A stretch of DNA of 64,000 bases, from assembly GCF_004745645.1 (NCBI RefSeq), contig NZ_SRMB01000001.1, forward strand, positions 124,001-188,000, written 5' to 3'. A program made the position numbers and the translations under genes. Each line of letters opens with the position of its first letter. Positions within the stretch are counted from its first letter, which is position 1. Origin of the DNA: Hymenobacter metallicola (GTDB taxonomy: Bacteria > Bacteroidota > Bacteroidia > Cytophagales > Hymenobacteraceae). Shown here piece after piece: positions 33,903 through 41,974 of the stretch. The notes beneath the pieces were generated by a model, which did not search any database, was not told the origin of the DNA, and saw only the letters and a list, made by a program, of their open reading frames with translations.

Positions 33903-34607
33903 ATGAACGTATTCATCAACGATATTCCGCTGATCATCAAAAAGAACAGCGAGAAAATATACAAGCACCGCTACGATTTGATTCTGAACGCGGAGGATGA
34001 GTTCAGCTCCAAAGATCTGATCGGCGACGTGCTCGTACGCGACGTGACCGACCCCTTCATCGACCGGATTCTGCGGCTGATGGAGGTCAAGAAGCTCAAG
34101 AAGCTTAAGTCGCTCACGCTGCTGGCCCGCAAGAAGAAGCGGCTGATTCTGCACCTGAAAGACCAGTTCCGCATTGTGAAAGCGGCCGGCGGCCTGGTCG
34201 TGAAGGACGGCATGGTGCTGATGATTTACCGCCTCGGCAAGTGGGATTTGCCCAAAGGCAAGCTCAAAAAGGATGAAGACCCCGGCCTGGGCGCGTTGCG
34301 CGAAGTCGAGGAGGAGTGCAATATCAAAGTGGAAATGGGCGAAGAGTTGCCCAGCACCTGGCACTCGTATGCCTACAACGGCAACAAAATCCTGAAAAAG
34401 ACGAACTGGTATATCATGAGCTGTTCGGACGATTCCTTGATGAAGCCCCAGGCCGAGGAATATATCGAAGAAGTTCGGTGGATGACCCCACAGGAGGCTT
34501 TAGCCGTACTAGACGAAGCCTACGCTTCTATTGCCCTGGTTGTGCGCCATTATCTGGGCGAAACCTCGGGTACGGAGTCGGCCAAGGAATCAGCCAAAGA
34601 AAAATAA
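33903..34607 (+). CDS. Nudix hydrolase with N-terminal extension
   Basis: 234 residues from the ATG at 33903; the open frame further upstream is the divergent gene's promoter region. The N-terminal 90 residues are basic and helical (MEVKKLKKLKSLTLLARKKK), then a Nudix fold. The Nudix box runs from Gly119 (GKLKKDEDP) through Arg133-Glu134 to Glu138, but the conserved final Gly is Asn140, so the box is slightly off consensus. It hydrolyses a nucleoside diphosphate-linked compound of unknown identity. A lipoprotein gene follows after 20 nt. Confidence 0.85.
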   Translation: MNVFINDIPLIIKKNSEKIYKHRYDLILNAEDEFSSKDLIGDVLVRDVTDPFIDRILRLMEVKKLKKLKSLTLLARKKKRLILHLKDQFRIVKAAGGLVVKDGMVLMIYRLGKWDLPKGKLKKDEDPGLGALREVEEECNIKVEMGEELPSTWHSYAYNGNKILKKTNWYIMSCSDDSLMKPQAEEYIEEVRWMTPQEALAVLDEAYASIALVVRHYLGETSGTESAKESAKEK

Positions 34608-34627
34608 CCCACCTCACCGCCCCGCTT

Positions 34628-35110
34628 ATGCGCCCATGTAGCTACTTGTCTTTCGCATTGTTATTAGGTGGCGCAGCCGCCTGCACCGGCAGCCAGAATG
34701 CTTCCGAAAACAGCGGTCCGAAAACGGAGCAGGGCACGGCGGCCAACCCAAGCCAGCTGGATTTGCCTTCCCTGGCAGGTAAAAATATCGACCAGGTACG
34801 CCGGGCACTGGGCACGCCACTGGAAAGCAAGGACGAGCCCATTGGCCTGGAGCCTACCGCCGAGCAGATGAAGAGCACCAAGGGCGCCGACTGGATCAAT
34901 ACGTTCGAGAAAAATGGCTCCACCATCGTGGTGACTTTCAACGCCAAGTCGCGCAAGGTGCTGGACATGGTGCTGATCGGCTCAGATGAGGACGAGCTGA
35001 TGCGCCGTGGCAACCTGGTCATGACTGCGCCCGAGTACATCGTACTGCCCGTGCCCGACCCGAAACGCCCGCAGGCTATTTCGGGCGTCCGGATGGTGTC
35101 GCGGCGCTAG
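34628..35110 (+). CDS. Lipoprotein of unknown function
   Basis: 160 residues with lipobox GAAAC (Cys19). A Gly/Ser/Asn-rich linker is followed by a small alpha/beta domain (LAGKNIDQVRRALGTP), which resembles the helix-turn start of BamE/SmpA- or BLIP-like domains, but no further motif confirms this. It lies 20 nt behind the Nudix gene on the same strand. Its TAG and the TAG of the convergent coaD share the tetranucleotide CTAG. Confidence 0.65.
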   Translation: MRPCSYLSFALLLGGAAACTGSQNASENSGPKTEQGTAANPSQLDLPSLAGKNIDQVRRALGTPLESKDEPIGLEPTAEQMKSTKGADWINTFEKNGSTIVVTFNAKSRKVLDMVLIGSDEDELMRRGNLVMTAPEYIVLPVPDPKRPQAISGVRMVSRR

Positions 35111-35586
35111 GAGCCAGTGGGAGTCGGGTAAGCCGGTAACGGAAAGGGCACAAAGTCATCGACGTTGCCCCCAAAGCGGTGAATTTCCCGGATAATGGTG
35201 CTGCTAATGGCGGCCAAAGCGGGGGACGTAATTAAAAACACGGTTTCCAGCTCGGGATTCACGTGGCGGTTGGCCTGGGCAATGGTGTTTTCGTACTCGA
35301 AGTCCGTGGTGTTGCGTAAACCGCGAAGCAGAAATTTGGCGCCCACTTCCCGGGCAAAATCAGCCGTCAGGCCCTTGTAGGCCTGCACCGACACCTGCGG
35401 CTCGCCGGCAAATACGTCCTCAATCAGGCCTACCATCTGCTCGACGGGCAGGTAGCGCGACTTGCTGCTGTTGTTGCCGATGGCAATGATGACTTCATCA
35501 AAGAGCGTAGCCCCGCGGCGCACTACGTCGAGGTGGCCGTTGGTAAAGGGGTCGAAAGAGCCGGGAAAGAGGGCAATGCGCTTCAT
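35107..35586 (-). CDS. coaD: Pantetheine-phosphate adenylyltransferase
   Basis: 159 residues, the usual length. The nucleotidyl-transferase motif TNGH (in GSFDPFTNGHLDVV, residues 9-22) and ISSTIIRE near residue 129 are both intact. It transfers AMP from ATP to 4'-phosphopantetheine in coenzyme A synthesis. The stop codon overlaps that of the convergent lipoprotein gene. A DUF3822 gene lies upstream on the same strand but is separated from it by an inserted-looking repeat. Confidence 0.97.
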   Translation of the reverse strand: MKRIALFPGSFDPFTNGHLDVVRRGATLFDEVIIAIGNNSSKSRYLPVEQMVGLIEDVFAGEPQVSVQAYKGLTADFAREVGAKFLLRGLRNTTDFEYENTIAQANRHVNPELETVFLITSPALAAISSTIIREIHRFGGNVDDFVPFPLPAYPTPTGS

Positions 35587-35900
35587 GCGTCGCAGAAATG
35601 GTGATACACTGCTGCGAAGATGGGAAAACCTTCCGTTACTGAGCTCAAGTGCAGTGGTAAGAACGTGCCTTGCGCTGGGCGGGCTGAACTCCTTGTTGCT
35701 TTGTGCTTGCGAGAAACGCGAAGAACTTCGCCCTCAGAAAGGAGCCAAGTGCTTACTGAGAAAAGCCCTTCATCAGTGGTTTGATAAAGGGCTTTCTGGG
35801 TAAAGAACAGGTCGTACTGCGCAGAGGAAGGATGGCCACGCTTCGCTCGCCATGACCGAAAAAAGATTCGGCAGCGTATTCGTAGTACGGACCTTGTACC
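35587..35900. other. Intergenic region carrying repeat copy C
   Basis: 314 bases between two same-strand genes. The right half is the palindromic element copy C (35704-35856). The left part contains nothing recognisable apart from the coaD upstream sequence. Confidence 0.7.
35704..35856 (+). repeat. Intergenic palindromic element, copy C
   Basis: Core arms AAAGCCCTT and AAGGGCTTT (35762-35770, 35787-35795) with the family marks GAGAAAAGCCC and GGGTAAAG. The right outer arm AGGATGGCCACGCTTCGCTCGCCATGAC (in part 35829-35856) is well preserved; the left outer arm is the least preserved of the four copies. It is the only copy between tandem genes rather than convergent genes. Confidence 0.75.
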
Positions 35901-36824
35901 CTACTGGCACAGATGCAGGCTGTAGAGCTCGAAGTAGCGGTACTCGAACACGTCGTTGAGCCGGTAGCTGTAGGCCAGGTCGAAGGGGCGGTTGCCGAAG
36001 CGGATATTACGAATGTATTTGCGCAGGATGGTAAACAGCTCGGAATCGTGCATCAGGTCGCCCCACACCACTACCGTATCCTGGTCGGGGTTGAGCTGTA
36101 GCTCCTGCATTACCAGAATCGTAAAGTAGATCAGGTCCTCGGCGGTGCTGAAGGCAAACACGTTGCAGAACTCGAGGTGCTTGTCGCGCACGGCCACGAT
36201 GGTGACTTCTTGGTGACCCAGGCTCAGGTACAGGCGGCGCGGCGCCGCCACCTCACTCTGGTGAACAATGCCTTCCAGCAGGGCGCTGGTTTGGTGCAGC
36301 ATCTTGCCCGTAGGATACGTGCGGTGAAACCACTGGGCCAGGGCCTTTTCAGTAGCGAATACACTGGCTATTTCCAGGCTGGTGTGCACGTAGCGGTCTA
36401 CTGTTTCGTAATCGGGGTCGACGGAATGGTGCAGGCGCAGGTAGGCCGCCTCGTCGCCGGCCCGGAACAGCGGGGCGGGTAGCAGCGTGAAATGACGGTT
36501 CTGCACGGCCAGCCGCACCTGGTTCCAGGTGGTCTGGCCCAGTAAGTCGTGCTCCTGGGCCAAGGCCTGAAACTGTTCGGCCCACGAAGCCTGACTGTTA
36601 AACGCGTAATCTTCCAAGGCCACAAACTTGTTGCGCCGCATGTCGGCCACACCTACCCGCAGGCCGTTGGCCCCGGCCGTCAGGTACAGGTTGCAGCTGG
36701 CTGGCGACGTTGTTTCCAGCGTTTCATCGCGCAAAGACTGCAAGGCAACGGGCGGAGCGGGAAGAGGCAAGGTGGCAGCTGAGGAAGCGTTGGAAGACAC
36801 GGCGGAGCAAGCAAAAAAGAGCAA
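35901..36824 (-). CDS. DUF3822 family protein
   Basis: 307 residues. Blocks such as NLYLTAGANGLRVGVAD, WNQVRLAVQNRHFTLLPAPLF and RLYLSLGHQEVTIVAVRDKHLEFCN match DUF3822, a Bacteroidota family with an actin-like (ASKHA) flavour and unknown function. In other members of the phylum I recall it next to rsmD and coaD; here coaD follows on the same strand but rsmD is missing. The true start may lie inside the first 35 residues, which are low-complexity and Ala/Pro-rich. Confidence 0.8.
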   Translation of the reverse strand: MLFFACSAVSSNASSAATLPLPAPPVALQSLRDETLETTSPASCNLYLTAGANGLRVGVADMRRNKFVALEDYAFNSQASWAEQFQALAQEHDLLGQTTWNQVRLAVQNRHFTLLPAPLFRAGDEAAYLRLHHSVDPDYETVDRYVHTSLEIASVFATEKALAQWFHRTYPTGKMLHQTSALLEGIVHQSEVAAPRRLYLSLGHQEVTIVAVRDKHLEFCNVFAFSTAEDLIYFTILVMQELQLNPDQDTVVVWGDLMHDSELFTILRKYIRNIRFGNRPFDLAYSYRLNDVFEYRYFELYSLHLCQ

Positions 36825-36871
36825 TCAGGCCGTTAAAGGTACGAAAGGACCGCAAACCGCCCGATGCGTTG

Positions 36872-37405
36872 TTACAAGCTGCTGCTGGGCTGCTGGAACA
36901 GAATATGGGGAATAAACACGTCGTCGGGGCTGATGACGTGGCGCATAATGGGGTGCACCTGCGTGGGCAGCAACTCGCCCAGTTGCCGGGGCGTGAGAAA
37001 GGCCAACTCGGTCAGGAGTTGCGTGTCGGGGCTGTGCTCGGGGTCGGAGCCTAGACTAGGTGTGGCTTTTTCGTTGAGCAGCTTTACTTCGAAGAATAGC
37101 TCCAAGGCCTGCAACGAGTCGCTTTTAAACTCGTGCAGGTGCAGAAAACGGCCTACGGTGACTTCCAGCCCAGTTTCTTCGCGGTACTCGCGGCGCAGGC
37201 ACTCCTGAATGGTTTCTCCGAACTGCCAGCCCCCACCCGGCGGCGACCAGAAAGGCGCGTTGCCGGCCAGTAGCCCCCGGTGGGCCGTCAGCAGCATCGC
37301 CCCCTGGTGAATCAGCATGCCGCAGACCCGCACCCGCACCTGACCAGTGTAGGCTTGCAGCAACGAATCAGAAACCGTATCGGGGGCAGCGGAGGAGGTT
37401 GACAT
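36872..37405 (-). CDS. Nudix hydrolase
   Basis: 177 residues. The Nudix box GGGWQFGETIQECLRREY followed by REETGLEV is complete with all catalytic glutamates. The N-terminal strand RVRVCGMLIHQGAMLLTAHRG is typical for the MutT-like branch. Substrate unknown. It is one of two Nudix genes in this region and unlike the other keeps the consensus box. The DUF4126 gene upstream on the same strand ends 19 nt away. Confidence 0.9.
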   Translation of the reverse strand: MSTSSAAPDTVSDSLLQAYTGQVRVRVCGMLIHQGAMLLTAHRGLLAGNAPFWSPPGGGWQFGETIQECLRREYREETGLEVTVGRFLHLHEFKSDSLQALELFFEVKLLNEKATPSLGSDPEHSPDTQLLTELAFLTPRQLGELLPTQVHPIMRHVISPDDVFIPHILFQQPSSSL

Positions 37406-37424
37406 AGAAGACGGATGTAGGAAA

Positions 37425-38012
37425 TTAGGAATTAGGAGTAGGCGCAGAACGACGGAAAATCAGCCGCCAAAACCGCCCCCCAAGGTAAAGCAACAGTACA
37501 ATGACCAGTCCGGCCATAATCAGCGGCAGAAACAAGCCTAGTGCAGAACCAGCGACGGCCAGAATGTTTTCCAGCGTTGCCAAAATCGGGTTGCCAAAAC
37601 CGGCCGTGGTAGCGGTAGAACCCGCCCGCAGCAGCGCCGTGCCCGACTGCACCATGCCCGCCGTGCCCCCGCCCACCAGAATGCCCAAGCCCCAGCGCAC
37701 CATAGGGTCGAGGTGGGGCAGGGCCGACGTCATGAGCAGGGTACCGGCTATAAACGAGGCCGGAGTCGTAATCGTATCCAGAAAGTTGTCAATAACGGGC
37801 ACGTAATAAGCCAGCATTTCGGCCAGGGTAGCCGTAGCCAGCACCCCCAGCGCCGGCCAGGTGCCCAGCCACTCGAAGCCCGGCGAGGGGGCCATAAAGC
37901 CCGTAAGATAGGCTAGGTTGGCCGCCAGCAGGGGCACAAATATGCGAAAGCCGCTGCAAGCGGCCAGGGCCAACCCCAGTCCGCCAGCTACCAGATAGTC
38001 GAGTGTTGTCAT
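37425..38012 (-). CDS. DUF4126 family membrane protein
   Basis: 195 residues with five or six membrane segments. ACSGFRIFVPLLAANLAYL and YYVPVIDNFLDTITTPASFIAG are the conserved blocks of DUF4126, an inner-membrane family of unknown function. It is likely co-transcribed with the downstream Nudix gene (19 nt gap) and divergent from the thioesterase gene. Confidence 0.85.
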   Translation of the reverse strand: MTTLDYLVAGGLGLALAACSGFRIFVPLLAANLAYLTGFMAPSPGFEWLGTWPALGVLATATLAEMLAYYVPVIDNFLDTITTPASFIAGTLLMTSALPHLDPMVRWGLGILVGGGTAGMVQSGTALLRAGSTATTAGFGNPILATLENILAVAGSALGLFLPLIMAGLVIVLLLYLGGRFWRLIFRRSAPTPNS

Positions 38013-38067
38013 AACGTGTCAGGGCAACGGGAAAAAGCTGTGCCGGGAAGATACGTAAGCCAGCGGA

Positions 38068-38100
38068 TTGCGGCTGCCGCCCGCCCCGTGCGTACCTTTG
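38068..38100 (+). promoter_or_regulatory. Thioesterase promoter, candidate leaderless
   Basis: TTG (38068-38070), 22-nt spacer, TACCTTTG (38093-38100), and then four bases before the ATG at 38105. The -7 box is a perfect consensus match. Confidence 0.6.
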
Positions 38101-38104
38101 GGCA

Positions 38105-38542
38105 ATGAGTACTTCTGTGCACCCTGATCTGAACGTCGAAACCCTCGAAGTTCGCATTCGCCGCAAGCTGGAACGCCAGCATTTTATGCACCTGATCGGT
38201 GCCGACCTCACGAGCGTTGAACCGGGCCGGGTGGTATTCGAGCTAACGCTGGAGCAGCGCCACCTCCAGAATCTGGGCTTTGCCCACGGGGGCCTGGTGG
38301 CTACCATGGCCGATCTGGCCGCCGGCTTTGCCGCCGTAACCCTGGTGCCCGACGGCACGGGCGTCGTCACGGCCGAGCTGAAAACGACCTACCTGCGCCC
38401 CGGCACCGGCCGCACGCTGCGGGCCGTGGGCTGGGTGCTCAAGCCGGGCCGCCGCCTGCATTTCTGCGAGGCCGAGGTGTGGTGCGACGAAGTGCTGGTA
38501 GCCAAAGCCTCGGCCACGATGGCTGTAGTAGAGCCGCAGTAA
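38105..38542 (+). CDS. PaaI-type hotdog thioesterase
   Basis: 145 residues. The hotdog-fold signature NLGFAHGGLVATMADLAAGFAA carries the HGG motif and the Asp that acts in catalysis, followed by the strand TAELKTTYLRPG. It should hydrolyse an acyl-CoA thioester; the acyl group is not predictable. A lipoprotein gene follows after 27 nt. Confidence 0.92.
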   Translation: MSTSVHPDLNVETLEVRIRRKLERQHFMHLIGADLTSVEPGRVVFELTLEQRHLQNLGFAHGGLVATMADLAAGFAAVTLVPDGTGVVTAELKTTYLRPGTGRTLRAVGWVLKPGRRLHFCEAEVWCDEVLVAKASATMAVVEPQ

Positions 38543-38569
38543 ACAGGTGCAGTTGGAGGTCCCTTATCA

Positions 38570-39070
38570 ATGGGCAAGTATCTATTCCTGCCATTCGCAT
38601 TTTTACTAACCAGCTGCCAGCAGGAGAAGCCCGCCCAGTCGGGGCCGGAAACGGTAGTGGCCGTGCCACCGCCGGTGGCCAACGATGACCAGGTGCTGGC
38701 CTATATCGACAGCCTGCAGCTGGCCGTGACCCAGCACCAGTCGCGGGCCGCCCTGCTGAAGCTCGACTCGATGGCCTGCATCAGCGACGGCTACATCACG
38801 GAAGCAGTGGATGCGGCCGCGGCTACTATCTGGGACCAGCAGTTTACCTTGCTGCTCGACTACCTCTACCAGCACCCCAAGTCCTTGCTCAGGCCCCAGC
38901 TGATCTGGGGCCTGAGCGCCCGCCTGTGCACTGAAGAAGACCGGGCGCAGGCCCTGGCCCGTTTTACAGAAACCAGCCTCGATAGTGCGCGCCGCACGGG
39001 ACTTTCTAGCGCCGAAATGGTGTTCTTGCAGCAGATTTTGAGCGAGGTCAATCCGGCCCTGCTCGATTAA
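38570..39070 (+). CDS. Lipoprotein of unknown function
   Basis: 166 residues with lipobox LLTSC (Cys16). After a Pro/Ala-rich linker the mature part is all-helical (DDQVLAYIDSLQLAVTQHQ, then TIWDQQFTLLLDYLYQHPKS). No family recognised. It lies between the thioesterase and the helicase on the same strand with short gaps (27 and 34 nt), so the three could be one transcript. Confidence 0.65.
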   Translation: MGKYLFLPFAFLLTSCQQEKPAQSGPETVVAVPPPVANDDQVLAYIDSLQLAVTQHQSRAALLKLDSMACISDGYITEAVDAAAATIWDQQFTLLLDYLYQHPKSLLRPQLIWGLSARLCTEEDRAQALARFTETSLDSARRTGLSSAEMVFLQQILSEVNPALLD

Positions 39071-39104
39071 ACGGCCTTCGTGGCCCGCCTATTTTTCTTT
39101 TCCT

Positions 39105-40517
39105 ATGCTTTCTGTTCGCACTCCATCTGTCCGCGACTTTTTTGCCTTCGACCCCACCCAGGACCAGGCCACGCTGTTTTATAAGCTGGATGAGTTTCTG
39201 AAAGACGACCTGCCGGGCCGCAAGGTGTTCGTGCTGCGCGGTTACGCCGGTACGGGTAAAACCACCGTGGTCAGTGCCCTGGTGCAGTGGCTGCACCGCA
39301 TGCAGCGCAAGTACACTCTGATGGCCCCCACCGGCCGCGCCGCCAAGGTGATGAGTGCCTACTCGGGCGTGGGCGCCAGCACAATTCACAAAAAAATCTA
39401 CCGGCAGACGTCCAGCACGCCTTCCGACAGCCTGTCCTTTCAGCGCCAGCCCAACCGCACCACCGACACGCTCTACATTGTCGACGAAGCCTCCATGATT
39501 TCGGATGAAAAGTCGTTTGGTGAAAACGGTCTGCTCGACGATTTGATGGGCTACGTGTTCGAGAAACCTTCCAACAAGCTCCTGCTCATCGGCGACACGG
39601 CCCAGCTACCGCCCGTGGGGCAGATGTTGTCGCCGGCCCTCGACCCGGAATTGCTGATGCACCGGTTCCGGGCCAAGGTCGATGGCGTGGAGCTGCGCCA
39701 GGTGATGCGGCAAGCCGAGGAGTCGGGTATTCTGATGAACGCCACGGCCCTGCGCGAGGAGCTCCGTCAGGAAACGCCCAGCATTCAGTTTTATACCAAA
39801 GGCTACCCTGATATTTTTCCCGTGGGCGGCGACAAACTGGAGGACGGTTTGCGCTGGGCGTACAAGAACTTCGGCCACGAAAACACGACCATCATCTGCC
39901 GCTCGAACAAAAACGCCAACCTCTACAACCAGATGATCCGGCGCACCCTGTTCGACGCCGAGGAGGAAATCGAGGCCGGCGACTACCTCATGGTGGTGCG
40001 CAACAACTACTTCTGGCTGCCCAAGGATTCGGAAATGGGCTTTCTGGCCAACGGCGACTTTGTGCAGGTAACCAAAATCGTGCGCCGGCAGGAAGAATTC
40101 GGGTTTCGCTTTGCCGATGCCCGCATCCGCTTTGTTGACTACCCCGACGAAGAGGAGCAGGAAATCAAGCTGCTGCTCGACACGCTGCACACCGAAAGTC
40201 CGGCCCTGCCCGCCGACCGTAGCAATGCCCTCTACCAAGCCATTTCTGAGGATTACGCCCACCTGACCACCAAGAAGGACAAGAGTGCCGCCTTGCGTAA
40301 AGACCCGTTTTTGAACGCTTTACAGGTGAAATTTGCTTACGCCTTAACCTGCCACAAAGCCCAGGGTGGCCAGTGGCAGGCCGTCTTCGTCGACCACGGC
40401 TTTCTCAAGGAGGATATGATACACGCCGAGTTTACGCGCTGGCTCTACACAGCCGTCACGCGGGCGTCCGACCGGCTGTTTCTGTTGAATTTCAACTCGA
40501 AACTGCTGGCTCAGTAA
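39105..40517 (+). CDS. RecD/Pif1-like superfamily 1 DNA helicase
   Basis: 470 residues. Walker A GYAGTGKTT (46-54), motif II IVDEASM, motif III LLLIGDTAQLPPVG, motif IV RSNKNANLYN, and a UvrD_C_2 end with LTCHKAQGGQW and YTAVTRASDRLFLL. This is the single-chain AAA_30 plus UvrD_C_2 architecture with 5'-3' polarity seen in RecD2/Pif1-type helicases, without an N-terminal RecD2 extension. Its role is probably in replication or recombination rather than in a RecBCD complex, as no recB or recC is near. Confidence 0.9.
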   Translation: MLSVRTPSVRDFFAFDPTQDQATLFYKLDEFLKDDLPGRKVFVLRGYAGTGKTTVVSALVQWLHRMQRKYTLMAPTGRAAKVMSAYSGVGASTIHKKIYRQTSSTPSDSLSFQRQPNRTTDTLYIVDEASMISDEKSFGENGLLDDLMGYVFEKPSNKLLLIGDTAQLPPVGQMLSPALDPELLMHRFRAKVDGVELRQVMRQAEESGILMNATALREELRQETPSIQFYTKGYPDIFPVGGDKLEDGLRWAYKNFGHENTTIICRSNKNANLYNQMIRRTLFDAEEEIEAGDYLMVVRNNYFWLPKDSEMGFLANGDFVQVTKIVRRQEEFGFRFADARIRFVDYPDEEEQEIKLLLDTLHTESPALPADRSNALYQAISEDYAHLTTKKDKSAALRKDPFLNALQVKFAYALTCHKAQGGQWQAVFVDHGFLKEDMIHAEFTRWLYTAVTRASDRLFLLNFNSKLLAQ

Positions 40518-40586
40518 ACTCTGGTGCTGGCCGCCTGGTTACCGGTAGGCAATTCCCGGCCACCGGGCATAAAACTGGCAGGATAG

Positions 40587-40616
40587 TTGGCCCGCACCTC
40601 GAAATTCTTAAATTTG
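40587..40616 (+). promoter_or_regulatory. Promoter of the DUF1573 gene
   Basis: TTG (40587-40589), 19-nt spacer, TAAATTTG (40609-40616). Both boxes and the spacing match the Bacteroidota sigma-ABfr consensus. The ATG follows after 29 nt. Confidence 0.75.
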
Positions 40617-40645
40617 TTTACCTCAACTTACTAACGAAATTACCC

Positions 40646-41191
40646 ATGAAAAAGGCACTCATTCTGGCTTTGTCGCTTTCGCTGACGGGCTTGGCCGCTC
40701 AGGCGCAGTCGGCCGCAGTAAAGCCCGCCAATGCGCAGGAGAAAGTAGCTGGTCCCCAGATTCAGTTTGAAGAAGTGAAGTACGACTTCGGCTCCATCAA
40801 GCAGGGCGACGTGGTCGACCACACGTTCAAGTTCAAGAACGTTGGTACCCAGCCCCTGGTGATTTCCAACATCGGCGTAAGCTGCGGCTGCACCACCCCC
40901 GACTGGACCAAGGACCCCATCATGCCCGGTAAGAGCGGTATCATCTCCGCCAAATTCAACAGCGCCGGCAAGATGGGCATGCAAAACAAAGTGCTGACCA
41001 TTGAGTCGAACTCGGCCGGGGGCAACGCTATGGTATCGTTGGTGGGCGAAGTAAAAGATGCCGCCTCGGCTAATGCCGCGCCTACCATGAGCGCCGAGTC
41101 GAAAACCAACGGCATCATGGATGAGAAAGATGCCAAGCAGAAGTCGAAGATTGGCGAGAACAAGATTAAAGCCAAGCGCAAGTCTTCGTAA
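40646..41191 (+). CDS. DUF1573 family secreted protein
   Basis: 181 residues from the ATG at 40646 with a signal peptide (MKKALILALSLSLTGLAAQA). One DUF1573 Ig-like domain: FDFGSIKQGDVVDHTFKFKN, then VSCGCTTPDWTKDPIMPGKSG. The CGC motif is family-typical. The C-terminal 45 residues are Lys/Ser/Ala-rich and look disordered. These proteins are abundant in Bacteroidota envelopes with no proven role. A full consensus promoter and a strong terminator make this a well-insulated, probably highly expressed single gene. Confidence 0.9.
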   Translation: MKKALILALSLSLTGLAAQAQSAAVKPANAQEKVAGPQIQFEEVKYDFGSIKQGDVVDHTFKFKNVGTQPLVISNIGVSCGCTTPDWTKDPIMPGKSGIISAKFNSAGKMGMQNKVLTIESNSAGGNAMVSLVGEVKDAASANAAPTMSAESKTNGIMDEKDAKQKSKIGENKIKAKRKSS

Positions 41192-41205
41192 GCAGACTGT
41201 ATAGC

Positions 41206-41247
41206 AACAAAAAAGGCGTCTCGCAGCTGCGAGACGCCTTTTTTGTT
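41206..41247. terminator. Perfect 21-bp-arm terminator after the DUF1573 gene
   Basis: Arms 41206-41226 and 41227-41247 are fully complementary, with an AAAAAA/TTTTTT outer part and a GC-rich centre. Good U-tracts exist on both strands. Confidence 0.9.
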
Positions 41248-41310
41248 TTGGCTTGCCGCAGTGAAAGAAGTACGGCTAGCCGCCCGCGGCGCAGGAAGCT
41301 CTTTTCTCCA

Positions 41311-41463
41311 CGTCATGGCGAGACGCAGCCATCCGTCCGCTGAACTGTGCGGCGCCTTCTGCTGTGAAAAGCCCTAATGCCTGAGCAGACGGTAGGGCTT
41401 GCTGGTAAAAGACCGTGCCTACCTCCGCAGAGGACGGATGGATTCGGCGGCGCCTGGCAAGGG
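41311..41463 (+). repeat. Intergenic palindromic element, copy D
   Basis: Left outer arm CGTCATGGCGAGACGCAGCC continuing into ATCCGTCC (41311-41338), inner arms AAAAGCCCTAATGC and GGTAGGGCTT, right outer arm GGACGGATGG (41432-41441). The marks GTGAAAAGCCC and GGTAAAAG show the same orientation as the other three copies. Confidence 0.85.
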
Positions 41464-41506
41464 TACGGGTTTGGGGGCCCCCGACGATTCAGAAACTGCT
41501 ATGTAG

Positions 41507-41884
41507 TTATACCTGCCGGGCGGCCAGGAGCAGGCTGATCCAGCCGGCAATGAGCAGCAGGCCGCCGATGGGAGCTACGGCGCCCAGTTTGGTGATGCCG
41601 GTGAAGCACAGCGTGTAGAGCGAGCCGCTGAAGATGAGCACGCCGCCCAGCCAGAGCCAGGCCGTGGTGCCCAGGCTTTTCAAATCGGGGCGGAAGGCCA
41701 GCAGAATGCCCACGGCCAGCAAGGCCAGGGTGTGGTAGAACTGGTAGCGCACGGCGGTTTCGAAGGTATCGAAGCGGCCGGAAGCTTCCAGCATCTTGCG
41801 CAAGCCGTGGGCTCCGAAGGCCCCGATGGCTACGCCGGAGCCGCCCAGCAGCGCCGCAATTTGTATGATTAAACGAGCAGTCAT
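41507..41884 (-). CDS. DUF423 family membrane protein (YgdD-like)
   Basis: 125 residues with four membrane segments. The N-terminal GSGVAIGAFGAHGLRKML block and VRYQFYHTLALLAVG are the DUF423 hallmarks. Function unknown. It is a single gene upstream of which the yggS-like gene lies on the same strand, 90 nt away. Confidence 0.92.
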   Translation of the reverse strand: MTARLIIQIAALLGGSGVAIGAFGAHGLRKMLEASGRFDTFETAVRYQFYHTLALLAVGILLAFRPDLKSLGTTAWLWLGGVLIFSGSLYTLCFTGITKLGAVAPIGGLLLIAGWISLLLAARQV

Positions 41885-41974
41885 ATTTGGTTAGTGGTGG
41901 GTGGTCGTTTGTTGCTACTAGGGAAGCTGCTTATGACGAGTTGCCTCAAGATGCAGCCGTGCTTTTGCCAGCAG

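Larger units (their letters stand above)
41192..41506. other. Intergenic region: terminator and repeat copy D
   Basis: 315 bases between convergent genes, fully explained by the terminator (41206-41247) and the palindromic element copy D (41311-41463). Confidence 0.75.

Noticed and set aside
34316..34627. Longer N-terminus for the lipoprotein at 34628
   Set aside because: It would overlap the Nudix gene by about 290 bases, and the signal peptide with lipobox starts at 34628.
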